Origin: Silene noctiflora
Taxonomy: Eukaryota; Streptophyta; Magnoliopsida; Caryophyllales; Caryophyllaceae
Length of the DNA stretch: 20,979 bases
Assembly (NCBI GenBank): GCA_009801015.1
Contig: VHZZ01001751.1
Coordinates: forward strand, 9,113-30,091
Direction of reading: 5' to 3'
Shown: positions 1 through 8,530 of the stretch, in pieces
How the letters are laid out: each line of letters starts with the position of its first letter
Numbering within the stretch: the first letter of the stretch is position 1
Notes under the pieces: generated by a model
Database searches by the model: none
What the model saw: only the letters and a program-made list of their open reading frames with translations
What the model was told of the DNA's origin: nothing
Program-made: the position numbers and the translations under genes

Positions 1-253
1 AACTGGTTTCTTAAATAATATCAAAGAGACCGGTTATAGTGCAAAACTGGTTCCAAACATAATAGCAAAGAAACCAGTTTTGACCAATAACTGGTCTCTC
101 ACTCACTGATATAAGAAACTGGTTTTTGGTGACAACCGGTCTCTTTAATTATATCAAAGAAATCAGTTTTAATAACCGGTCTCTTAGGCTAAGATACCTA
201 TGAGCTAGAGACCGGTTATAAACTGGTCTCTTATAGCATTTTTAACTGGTTTC
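1..253. repeat. Subterminal repeats of the CACTA element (12 copies of a 10-bp motif)
   Basis: The motif is AAC(T/C)GGT(C/T)(T/C)C. Forward copies start at 1, 45, 89, 117, 134, 174, 221 and 244. Reverse copies lie at 26-35, 70-79, 159-168 (degenerate) and 208-217. Spacing is irregular, about 10 to 30 bp. Four copies have a CCGG core, and most others have CTGG or CCAG. In En/Spm such repeats bind the TNPA-type protein; that role is inferred here from position and pattern. Confidence 0.8.
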
Positions 254-275
254 CTTGACTTTTTTTGTAGTAGTG
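1..275. mobile_element. Terminal portion of a CACTA (En/Spm-like) DNA transposon, other end outside window
   Basis: Read on the minus strand, positions 275 to 253 begin CACTACTACAAAAAAAGTC, which has the CACTAC start and A-run typical of plant CACTA terminal inverted repeats. Immediately inside, the sequence is packed with a short motif in both orientations, which is the usual subterminal architecture where CACTA transposase binds. The window starts inside the element, so the opposite terminus and any transposase gene are not visible. If the terminus is exactly at 275, the expected 3-bp target duplication would be the ACT at 276-278. No coding sequence is visible in this part. The call is strong on architecture; the family and its autonomy cannot be judged. 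Confidence 0.8.
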
Positions 276-630
276 ACTTATTAAAACGGTTACAACTCCA
301 AAATACTAATACAAAGCCAAATCCCAAAAACTGTGATAAAGAATGTAAAGACACAACAGGCGGAAGCTAAACTACTAAACAACTGTGATGACTCGGCCCT
401 GCCAATCCCCGCGGCATCATCAACTATAATAAGCATGATCACCTGCTAAACCAACTGCTCACCATCCCCGAATAGATCACTACAGTTTTGAAAACATGAA
501 ACGAGGTCAGCTAACCATACAACAATATGAAATACAACATAAACATAAACATCCAATGTGACCACAACCATCACCTCCAACTCCATAGTAAACAGTAACT
601 GACTACACACCGAGGTATGTAGCCCTGCCA

Positions 631-760
631 GATTACCCATCGTAACAGGTAATCCTCGCCGCCAGTGGGGACCACAGCCGTACCACCTAAGCCCCGCTTA
701 ATGCATGAGCGAACCCAAGTCCCTTAATGTGCACATCCCCCTTGCGTCGAGACACGCAAG
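631..760. other. Two perfect short hairpins in a GC-rich block
   Basis: GATTACC (631-637) pairs with GGTAATC (648-654) across a 10-nt loop. CTTGCGT (741-747) pairs with ACGCAAG (754-760) across a 6-nt loop. The block between and around them is clearly richer in G+C than the neighbouring DNA. The stems would form in RNA from either strand. Their function is unknown. Confidence 0.45.
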
Positions 761-1280
761 AGGCGAATAATGGGGGTGAGTTCATTTCTCGCAATGGCTC
801 ACAAATCCACAACAACCACCAATCTCCACCATAACCATCACATCAATATAATCCAATCATAGCTAATCACAAAAATCGTCACGTTGCAATACACATTATT
901 CTACAATCAATTGAGTAGGGAAACCCTACCTGATAGACAAATTCGAAAATCACAGCACAGATTCAAAAGGCTTCCTCTAAGAAATCTCCTCCTAGAATAT
1001 AGTAAAGCAATCAATACAACAACTAAGGTGATTCTTACCCAAAACCCCCAATTACACCAATTAGGATTTCGACAAACTACTACCAAAACCATAAAAGACT
1101 ATACAAGAGACTTACCCTGATGATTAGAAAGATAAAGGTGTGAAAATCCCCAACAAAAGCTAAACTCGCGCCTTGGATTGATAGGAATAGAGGAGAAGCA
1201 GTTAACATAGTTTAGAAAAAGTAATTAAGCAGCTTAAGATGTGTTTTAGAATAAAAAGATGATTATACTGCTTCTCGTTC

Positions 1281-1288
1281 TATTTATA
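1281..1288 (-). promoter_or_regulatory. TATA-like box, minus strand
   Basis: The minus strand reads GATATAAATAGAAC across this site, with TATAAATA at 1288-1281. It lies between the palindrome array (upstream on this strand) and the possible leader (downstream), where a U3 promoter would be expected. There is no direct evidence of transcription. Confidence 0.3.
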
Positions 1289-1320
1289 TCAAACCGCGGA
1301 AAAACCTGTAACGAACCGGA

Positions 1321-1483
1321 CACTCGGTCGAGTGTGGCTCACACTCGACCGAGTGCAGGACACTCGATCGAGTACGCCTAACTCGACCAAGTGCCAACAC
1401 ACTCGCCCGAGTTCACAACAAATAGAACACTGACAGACCACCAGACCAACTACTCGGTCGAGTAGCCCCCACTCGGCCGAGTA
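1321..1483. repeat. Array of seven ACTCG-NN-CGAGT palindromes
   Basis: Near-perfect 12- to 14-bp palindromes lie at 1321-1334, 1342-1355, 1361-1374, 1381-1393, 1400-1413, 1451-1464 and 1470-1483. The central bases vary (GGTC, GACC, GATC, GCCC, GGCC), while the flanking ACTC and GAGT are nearly constant. One copy (1381-1393) has CAAGT in place of CGAGT. Repeated palindromes directly upstream of a TATA-like box fit protein-binding sites in a retroelement U3 or promoter. I do not know the binding factor. Confidence 0.75.
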
Positions 1484-1633
1484 GCCTGAGGTCACAAAAC
1501 CGATGTATTACAGTTCTGCTTATATCAATCTGAATTGTCACCAAATTTCATGAATTTTAGAAGTCATTTGATATTTTATTTGAATTTTCAAAGTCTATTG
1601 CATTCAGTTTGAAATCCTGATTAATCGAGGGTT

Positions 1634-2169
1634 TTACACTGCAAGAGATATATAAGACGCTTTCATCGCTTCAACAAGAACTTTCTCATACTTAGAGCAT
1701 GTGTCTTCTAAGGATTGTAAGACACCATTTCGAAGACGTCCGCAGCTTGTGCAAGGTTATTACACACGGCTTCTTCAAACTAAGTAAACTTAACAGCCAA
1801 TCTTCCAGCAAGGCGCACTACGAGGGTCTGGACATCGTTAAGAATAGTGGAAAGACTGTTGATTTTGTTCTGGAGATGGTCAATTTTACTTTCAAAGTGA
1901 TAAGTAGGACCATTAGAACTAGAAGGATGGTCTTTAGGGGAGGGAATAGGTTTATCCCTTGGATGAAGCACAAGTACATCATTTTGGACCATTAGATACA
2001 TCTGTTTCATGATGGTCTCATTCGTCACATCAAAAGACGGAACGACATAGCTCATGGTACGGAGACACAATCCCACACATTTCAAACACACGAGAGAACC
2101 ATATTTCATAGGGTCAAATGGTATTAGCAGTTGGGATCTCACTAAGCAGATTAAAAGAAATGCTTTCAA
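1634..2169 (-). pseudogene. Decayed, unrecognised minus-strand coding sequence
   Basis: An open frame runs from an ATG at 2169 to a stop at 1780 (129 codons). Past that stop the same frame stays readable for 23 more codons (starting FEEAVCNNLAQAADVF) to a second stop near 1711. A neighbouring frame then continues with LEDTCSKYEKVLVEAMKASY and ends at a stop at 1634-1636. The hydrophilic, helix-like composition continuing across an in-frame stop and a frame change suggests an old C-terminal region that has decayed. No family is recognised; it could belong to the flanking repeat element. Chance open frames remain possible. Confidence 0.3.
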
Positions 2170-2302
2170 TATACCGAAAACTAATTTTGGTATATTGACC
2201 CTCTCTTTGTTGATATGTTTAGACCATAGCGTGATATCGTTGACTGAGCATTCTCTTCAATTTTTTGACTCGTACCTTGCTACGTCGCAAAATAAATCGT
2301 GA

Positions 2303-2653
2303 TGTATGCTCATTTTGCCAAAAAAAAAAATAAAGATAAAAAAAAGCCGTCGTAATTGACATGATATATAGAGTAGCACGTCAAGTTTGTTGGAGGCCAA
2401 CTACTCCCTAACCCATTGCCAAATAAGGATTTAATATACCATCGAATTATCGTTGTTTCATTCCCATATCCTTTTCGTTTTGTAGATTTGTCTCCCTTTT
2501 CTGTTAGGCCTATGGTATCTCTACGTTACCTATGAATATCCCATACATATACACATATACTCACTTTATCTTCACCAAATTCACCTTCCATAACTTCCCA
2601 CCCCAATAATTAATTTATTAATTGCTCTTTTAATTTAGTAATTTATTAATTAA
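2303..2653 (+). promoter_or_regulatory. Upstream region and AT-rich leader of the plastid transporter gene
   Basis: This stretch separates the decayed frame from the ATG at 2654 and should contain the promoter. No canonical TATA box stands out; the nearest candidate is the ACATATACACATATAC run at 2545-2560. From about 2572 the sequence becomes CA/CT-rich and then an alternating AATTAATTTATTAATT type leader that runs up to the start codon. The transcription start cannot be fixed from sequence. Confidence 0.35.
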
Positions 2654-5600
2654 ATGGAGAGGTTAATTAATTCATCATCAATCTCATCTTCAAAGCTTCA
2701 CAATGGTATCCCCCAACTCGGCCGAGTCAACTCCCATAAACTTGGGGGTTTTACTGAGTCACACCGAGTCAACTTGTCATTTCCGTTGAAACTCGACCGA
2801 TTTCGATCTGGGTCGTCTTGTTTTTCGAAGAAAATTGAGCCCTTTTTGGTGAATTCGCATCTAGGTTCGTCAATTTCATGTGGGTCTGAAACGGAAGACG
2901 GTTCTGAATTGCAGGCATCATCTGAAGTTAGTCGCAAGTTACAAAGGGTATGATCTTTGATTCATTTATGTTGTGTTATTTTTGAATTATGGATGTTAAT
3001 GTTTGTATTTTAGATATGGATATGTTGATGATGAGTTGATGACTGATACTTTGACCTTTTATATTCTGCCTTAGGTTTAATTTTAATTAAAAGTAAACAA
3101 ATGATTTGGACGGAGATTGGATACTAATATGGTCTTAATTATATGAGACTTGGTTATAACTAATGTTAGGTTGATGATCATTTTCAGCATAGAAAGTTTA
3201 AAGTTTTATTTACTAATTAGGTCATACTATATTGACATTGCTAAATAGAGCAATGCAACTAACTTCATCCTTTCTTATCCTTTTCAATTTTTGTCATCTT
3301 GCAAATCAATAGAATGGAATATGATTTGCTCCTAGAATTGATGGTCATTTTGGTGTGTGTAGTTTTTCGGTTTCGAAATTATCAATAGTGAGATCTAATT
3401 AATGTACCAAAATCAGTAAATTACGTGCGCTTGTATTTTATGTACGAGTAGTAAAATTAACCAAAATCAAAGCATTTTTGGTATTGAAGCCCCACATTCC
3501 GCTGTTGGTTATTTGAAAAATATGAAGGTTGGAGAAGATAGAAAAAAGAAATTGATTGCGTCCTTATAAGTAGAATGGTGATCTTCATTAAAATTTACCG
3601 TAGAAAAGAAGAAATGCAGGGTAGGTGCAAGTTTGGACTTTTATGATTATGAGCGTACTTATGGAGCGCTATGGTCCTAATTGGCGTGCTTTGCTAACCA
3701 GTAAATCATGTATGACATTTATGTAGTCGTAATTCGCTAATGTTTAATAGATGCGGGGTTGGATATCATTATATTTATGGTACTGATGAGCATGGTTTGA
3801 GGATTTATCTGAAGGTTGTAATTCTCCGTGATCAGTAGGGTTCTGAATAAGTGCAAATGGTTTGATAACTATGCGCTTATACTCTTCTAAATTGAGAGAT
3901 TGTGGCAGATTGTAAATGAAACAAGCAAAACATTACTCTACCATAGTTAGACATCAATCTACCTTTGGTAGTCTAGTACGATGGATTCTTTTCCATTTCC
4001 TAGTTTTAGTGAATGTGGAGGGAAGGGGGTAGAGCAACGTGCCATGGACACTAATCTTCAGTTACAAGCTCGGAATTGCTCATGTCCAAGCAATCATGTG
4101 CATGTGACTTTCTTAGATGCAAGTTGTTGGCTGAATTACCCTTCTTATGAGCTATATTTATGATCTCCTACTTAGGGAACACTTGGATTGAAAGTAACTA
4201 CTAGGAGGATAATAAATGTTAAAATATACGTAAGTCGGAGTGAAGTGATGACGGTGAAGCAAGGAAAATCGGTGGTGGACAAACTAGAACCCATAGTTGA
4301 GGGTGATGCATTATTCCAAGGGAGGTAAGTACTAAGTAACTATTACAATACTTGCTGCAAAGTGCAAACAATATCTAGTAGCAAAATTAGAGAAGAAGAA
4401 AGATCTTATCCGGAATCGGAATAAAGAGATGGTCGTGGCTTGAAATATATATCACTGCCTTGAAGTCGTATTTGCCTCATATATTACACACAACCTCTTC
4501 AGCAAATGACCTTAGGGATACACAACCTCTCTGCTGCAACTTCCCGGTAGATGGAAATGCAGATCAGTCCAGCCGAGAACAATGCTTACACTATTTACCC
4601 GAATGTGAGATTAGTTTTGGATGATTTGTATAAGCCAGAATTGCTAGAATGGCTAGAATTAGAAAATGAGAGGAGGAGTAGGGGCATGCAAAAAGATTTT
4701 GTGCAAAAGGGGATATAGCCTGCAAAGATCTCTGAGGGTCTGCAAAGATGCACTTCTTTAAGCTATCCTGCATCACAGTTCCTCTCCTAAATCCCGAGCT
4801 CGAGACTGGTGAGGCGCGTGTGCTCTGATGTAGTTGGTTATATACGTACCACACACTTATCTAATAATAGGGGGTAGAAGGCCATGTATAAAGGCAAGAA
4901 AATTTTGTTAATGTTGGACAAAACTCAAGTGTAAAAGATTCTTTTGAAACATAATTTCCAACAATATATGGAGGTAATTATTGTCTCCTCGCCCTCCCCT
5001 TACTCCTTCCACTACAAGCTCTCTCTCCGCATTTCCTTTATTTTGATCATTATCACCTTAATAATAATTATACTCTAATTAGTAAGCTAAAGAGATGGAC
5101 AGTTCGCAAGCTGTTGAGCATCACATTTTCAGCAGTATCAAACCTTAGGAATTCTACTAACTAGTGAACCCTCTCTGAGATTGAGTTGCCACATTTCTGA
5201 GCTATACAGTATTGTAGATTCAAACATGGTATCAAGCTTGTAGTCGAATTCCTAATTGAGAATTGAGAGCGACTGAGGGAGATCAACGTCGCTATGGCGT
5301 TATCCTTGTTATCGTGAAGTTATAGGATGATGCTTCTTTTGGCACCTATGGTAACTAATAGAGTGATTTATTAGTTGAAATCCATATATCCTAATGATTT
5401 ATGAGGCATGAGACGAGTAAAATGATGATTCTACCATACTTAGTCTTGTCTAGTTACTTTCTACAACTTGATTGATCTCCCTTTGGAGGAGTAAGCCGTC
5501 ACTTAGTGATAAATACTACCCTGAGGTCTGAGGCACAGTTGGGTAGTGATAGTTCAGTGGTTAAAAACAGATGTGAGTCGGGAAAGAATACCTTTATTAT

Positions 5601-7030
5601 GGTACAAAGATTTACTTATGAAAACCTCTGGTTTTTGGAGGAACGTGTTACTATTTCCATTTGGAGATGTAACTCCTCAGTGTTCTGTTCTTGCTACCTA
5701 TGTTACTCGGATACTTCACTTAGTTGCCGTATTCCGTATCCGATACGTATTTTGTCGGATACGATACGACACTTTGATACTTCATTTTAGTCCAAAATAT
5801 TGAAAATTTCGCACAAAATAGCCGTATCAGATACTCCGATACGTATTTTGTCAGATACGAGTAGACGAGTCTGAGTAATATAGCGTGCTACTACGAAAAA
5901 ATAATAACACTCTTTGTAGATAAACACCAACTTAATAACTACGGAGTATATAAATTTTCTTTTAGTAACTAACAACCATAATTTAGGATATACTTATAGG
6001 TGTCTTTTTTTTTACAACTCTCTGTAAGGCCACAATACTCTTGGTAGAAATTTCCGTTTCTTGCTGCATTTTTTTTTTTTTTTTCTGTTTTATGTATGAC
6101 TGACTGACTGAGGGAGGCCATGTCCATGATAGACTAGGGATTATGTCAATGAACCAACTTTTGTTGTATACATGTATGATAATTCCATTAATGGATTACG
6201 GCTTATGTCATTAGACCAATTTTCAGGTAACCGCCATTGGAAAAATTGCTCTGCTTTCAGCTCTTGCAATGATAGTGATTAACCCAGCCCTTCCACTACC
6301 AGCTTTTGCAAGCTTCCAAACAGCCACCAAGGCCGGAGGTGCAGTTGGACGAGGGCTCCTTCGCATTGAGTTACTAAGTAGTGCTTGGACTGGTTTCTTG
6401 GCTGGTTGCTTGCACACATTATCAGGTCCCGACCACCTAGCCGCCTTAGCCCCTCTTTCAATCGGCCGTTCTCGATTAGAAAGTGCCGCCGTCGGAGCCC
6501 TTTGGGGATGTGGCCATGATGCAGGTCAATTAATTTTTGGCCTACTCTTTCTCTTACTCAAGGATCGCCTTCACATTGAAATTATTCGAACTTGGGGCAC
6601 AAGAGTGGTAGGCTTAACCCTTTTGGTCATTGGTGCCATGGGTATAAAGGAAGCATTGGAAATCCCCGCCCCTATTATTGCCACCGAGAATGGTGAAATT
6701 CAGTCCCCTCTAGTGGGAAAGAAGAAGATTGGTTTTGCAACTTTTGCCACGGGGGTTGTGCACGGGCTTCAGCCCGATGCCTTGTTGATAATTCTTCCAG
6801 CCCTCGCATTGCCATCGAGGTTGGCAGGGGCAGCGTTCTTGGGTATGTTCTTGGTAGGGACGGTTGTTGCAATGGGTGGGTTTACCGTATTTATTGGGTC
6901 GTGTAGCGAGGCATTGAGAGAAAGAGTCCCTAGGATAACAGAGAAGCTCACCTGGGCTTCCTCACTTGTAGCTATTGGCCTTGGGTTAGCAATTATTATG
7001 AGTCAATTTTTGGGATTTAGCTTGTATTAG
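2654..7030 (+). CDS. Predicted plastid nickel/cobalt-transporter-like (NicO superfamily) membrane protein, two exons
   Basis: Exon 1 is 2654-2947 (98 codons) and exon 2 is 6227-7030 (267 codons plus TAG), joined in phase 0 across AGG|GTATGA ... TTTTCAG|GTA, giving 365 residues. This is close to the length I recall for the Arabidopsis 'high-affinity nickel-transport family' proteins (At2g16800/At4g35080 type). Residues 1-98 are Ser-rich and basic, like a chloroplast transit peptide. A hydrophobic segment at about 102-122 ends in AFA-S (123-126). The conserved core has His161-x5-Asp167-His168 (HTLSGPDHLAAL), Gly194-His195-Asp196, and His277 with Asp282 (HGLQPDAL), with membrane segments around 183-208, 223-240, 283-318 and 340-362. 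In NicO/NiCoT proteins such His/Asp motifs take part in divalent metal transport. The substrate of the plant plastid members is not settled and is not shown here. The ATG at 2654 is the first Met of an open exon that begins a transit-peptide-like sequence. Confidence 0.9.
4248..4443 (+). pseudogene. Two short coding-like scraps inside the intron, origin unknown
   Basis: From 4248 a frame reads MTVKQGKSVVDKLEPIVEG and ends at TAA 4326; the tail overlaps a perfect donor-like AG|GTAAGT at 4324-4330. From 4336 a second frame reads on through a Lys/Glu-rich stretch that includes LAAKCKQYLVAKLEKKKDLI, to TGA at 4441. Both have natural-looking amphipathic composition, but I recognise neither. They could be a captured gene fragment or chance. 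They are not needed for the host gene. Confidence 0.22.
4912..5300 (+). mobile_element. Possible copia-like LTR end with tRNA-iMet primer-binding site (remnant)
   Basis: TGGTATCAAGCTT at 5227-5239 resembles the initiator-Met-tRNA primer-binding site of plant copia elements (TGGTATCAGAGC) with two bases missing. It directly follows a sequence ending in ACA (5224-5226), as an LTR should. A TGTTGGA start at 4912 would give an LTR of 315 bp beginning TG and ending CA. An ATGGCGTTATCC at 5294 might be the old gag start but stops after a few codons. No second LTR or pol region was found, so only a truncated fragment is proposed. Confidence 0.38.
5698..5885. mobile_element. Small foldback/MITE-like element in the intron
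   Basis: CTATGTTACTCGGA (5698-5711) is inverted as TCTGAGTAATATAG (5870-5883), with two mismatches in 14. The direct repeat TGCTAC (5692-5697 and 5886-5891) flanks the unit and may be a target duplication. Inside, a 25-bp sequence beginning CCGATACGTATTTTGTC occurs at 5740-5764 and again at 5836-5860 with one difference. The ends resemble a dispersed plant repeat with 'TATGTTACTCGGA' termini. No protein is encoded. Confidence 0.55.
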
Positions 7031-7188
7031 TTCTATAGACTACGTCAAATAACCAAATTTGTTGAGATTTGAGCATCGATATTGATTTTCTAAAGAAATT
7101 TAATTTGTATTTTTCGAATTGAGATTTTTGTGGTGGAGGCTTAGATGGCTAGTCCGCCAAGTGCTGCAGTACCGCGTAACCGTGGATT

Positions 7189-7224
7189 CCATAACTACTA
7201 GCTTCACCATAACTACTAGCTTCA
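7189..7224 (+). repeat. Perfect 18-bp tandem duplication
   Basis: CCATAACTACTAGCTTCA occurs twice head to tail (7189-7206 and 7207-7224), followed by a partial CC. It lies about 160 bp past the stop codon of the transporter gene. The two copies are identical, so the duplication is probably recent. Confidence 0.85.
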
Positions 7225-7350
7225 CCGACGGAGGTACAATTAAAGTATTTCGGTCATTTGGGGACGCTTCTTCATCTTCCTACTCGACTAGTAACACAGA
7301 CAACGCGATTTGAACCCGTAACTTATCGTTGCAAACCCCAAGACATCATT
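7200..7350 (-). mobile_element. Degenerate tRNA-derived SINE-like body, minus strand
   Basis: Minus-strand GGGTTCAAATC at 7317-7307 matches an RNA polymerase III B box. About 35 bp upstream on the same strand is GATGTCTTGGGG (7347-7336), similar in wording to the start of the better SINE at 8421. The A box is poor and no target duplication was found. Limits are approximate. Confidence 0.33.
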
Positions 7351-7565
7351 GATATTATACTAGGTAATTTTTATGTACATTTTCCAGAAGAGCTAAGATT
7401 GACTACTCCATATAGAGTAGTAGCCAACTAGCCATCTCCATGTCTTCCAAATTCCAACTAGCATTCTTCTTTTTACTTGATACAAGTAACACGGTTCTCC
7501 TTGTTGAATGTAAACCCGACCCTTGTTTTACATAACTATCCTTGTGTGCCCATTTTGGTGAATAA

Positions 7566-7602
7566 AAGACGGTTTTACAGCAAGATAATATAAAATCGTC
7601 TT
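7566..7602. repeat. Short foldback, AAGACGGTTTTAC type
   Basis: AAGACGGTTTTAC (7566-7578) is inverted as ATAAAATCGTCTT (7590-7602), pairing 11 of 13 bases around an 11-nt loop. A related foldback lies at 12254-12300. It probably derives from a MITE family. Confidence 0.5.
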
Positions 7603-8418
7603 GCACAAAACCTTTTGTTTCCTGCGTTCCTTCCGTGAGGTCCAAATACTAGACCCATTTTTTCAGTCTGTTTAGGATTCGGCTATTCCCGGGTTTCCGA
7701 TTGAACAAAATTTCATGTCTAACGGTAAAAACAGGTCGGATTTTGGATCATTCACGAGGCAACCGGATAGGCTGGATGTTATAGCAGCAGGCCACCCTTG
7801 TTTTTTCTTCATGGCCGCCTCAAATTTTATTCCAATATGCCAGCTTTAATTTTATGTATATTTATATAATTTATTAATTAATTCAATTCTTTTTTTCCCA
7901 TGATGCCGACAATTTAAGCTTTACATGTTGACATCTACGAGATTGTTCGTCAATTGGTGATGAATAATAGTTTGAATAATTCTTGTGTCCGACATATTTT
8001 TTTCATTCAAACAAGAATCTGGAATATAATGTATACATGCATCTTGTACGATTCGAATTATTCGATGATAATGTCTACACTAAATAGACAATTAACTGAA
8101 TAATTAACAAACCAGTTGCACGCTAAATCGTGTTATTGTTCTAGGTTCGACTGGTAATAATGTGAATTTTATATTTGTGATTCAACGTAACCATGATCAC
8201 TGTCTTAGTGTCATTGATTGGATCTAAACGCAAGAAAATAGTGTTCGAATCATTGACAAGTTTGCAATTTTTTGATGTTTTTAAAACCCCTTTAAACATA
8301 AGTTTTTGGACGTACTATTAGAGTTAGCGTGACTAAAACGCCACGAGCTCAAATCTCCTTTACCTCCTCTTTTCTAAGGAATATTTAACATGGGTATGAA
8401 AACTCTAACTATTACTTG
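7603..8418. other. Intergenic, no feature recognised
   Basis: This AT-rich DNA has no coding potential that I can support. A TAGGTTCGACTGG near 8142-8154 resembles a B box, but no A box accompanies it. Confidence 0.5.
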
Positions 8419-8530
8419 AAGATGTCTTAGTTTAGTGGTTAAGACGGAGGTATTGCGGACAATAGGTCTCAGGTTCTTCGAATCTCCTCTTCCTTCTATT
8501 GTAATGCGAGACTAAGAGAAAAACCCAAGT
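8419..8530 (+). mobile_element. tRNA-derived SINE-like element
   Basis: An A-box-like TTAGTTTAGTGG (8427-8438) is followed about 35 bp later by GGTTCTTCGAATCTCC (8472-8487). This is a B box with a 2-bp insertion. The sequence starts GATGTCTTAG, which looks like a tRNA-related SINE head, and ends near an A-rich AGAGAAAAACCCAAG. Spacing fits a pol III internal promoter. The insertion inside the B box suggests an old, inactive copy. Confidence 0.5.

Larger units (their letters stand above)
279..1320 (-). other. Repeat-like, non-coding stretch; possible LTR or transcribed leader read on the minus strand
   Basis: No convincing protein is encoded here; the short open frames lack recognisable domains. 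On the minus strand a TATAAATA box (1281-1288) is followed by a leader-like sequence with a GGTAAGT donor-like site near 1121-1115, and then a relatively GC-rich block (631-760) with two perfect hairpins. Together with the palindrome array just upstream, this resembles the U3-R-U5 layout of a long plant LTR, truncated near the CACTA terminus. I could not find a primer-binding site, a polypurine tract or a second LTR, so the LTR reading is a guess. Confidence 0.3.
2948..6226 (+). other. Intron of the plastid transporter gene (3,279 bp)
   Basis: The donor is AGG|GTATGA and the acceptor is ATTTTCAG|GTA; the join keeps phase 0 and restores a continuous family-like protein. The intron is over 2.5 times the length of the coding sequence. 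It contains a possible copia-like LTR end with primer-binding site, a foldback element, coding-like scraps and a long T run near 6069-6084. An internal exon cannot be excluded, but none is needed. Confidence 0.85.

Noticed and set aside
884-1120. 78-codon plus-strand and 61-codon minus-strand overlapping frames
   Set aside because: Both lie in repeat-like DNA, overlap each other and resemble no protein family that I recognise.
2716-2727. ACTCGGCCGAGT in exon 1, identical to the core of one palindrome in the 1321-1483 array
   Set aside because: It encodes Gln-Leu-Gly-Arg-Val of the transit-peptide region and is a single copy; coincidence is the simpler reading.
4591-4854. 87-codon minus-strand open frame in the intron
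   Set aside because: No recognisable domain; its AILAILA stretch reflects a small local nucleotide repeat.
6223-6951. Several minus-strand open frames of 60-65 codons
   Set aside because: They are antisense shadows of exon 2 of the plastid transporter and have no domain of their own.
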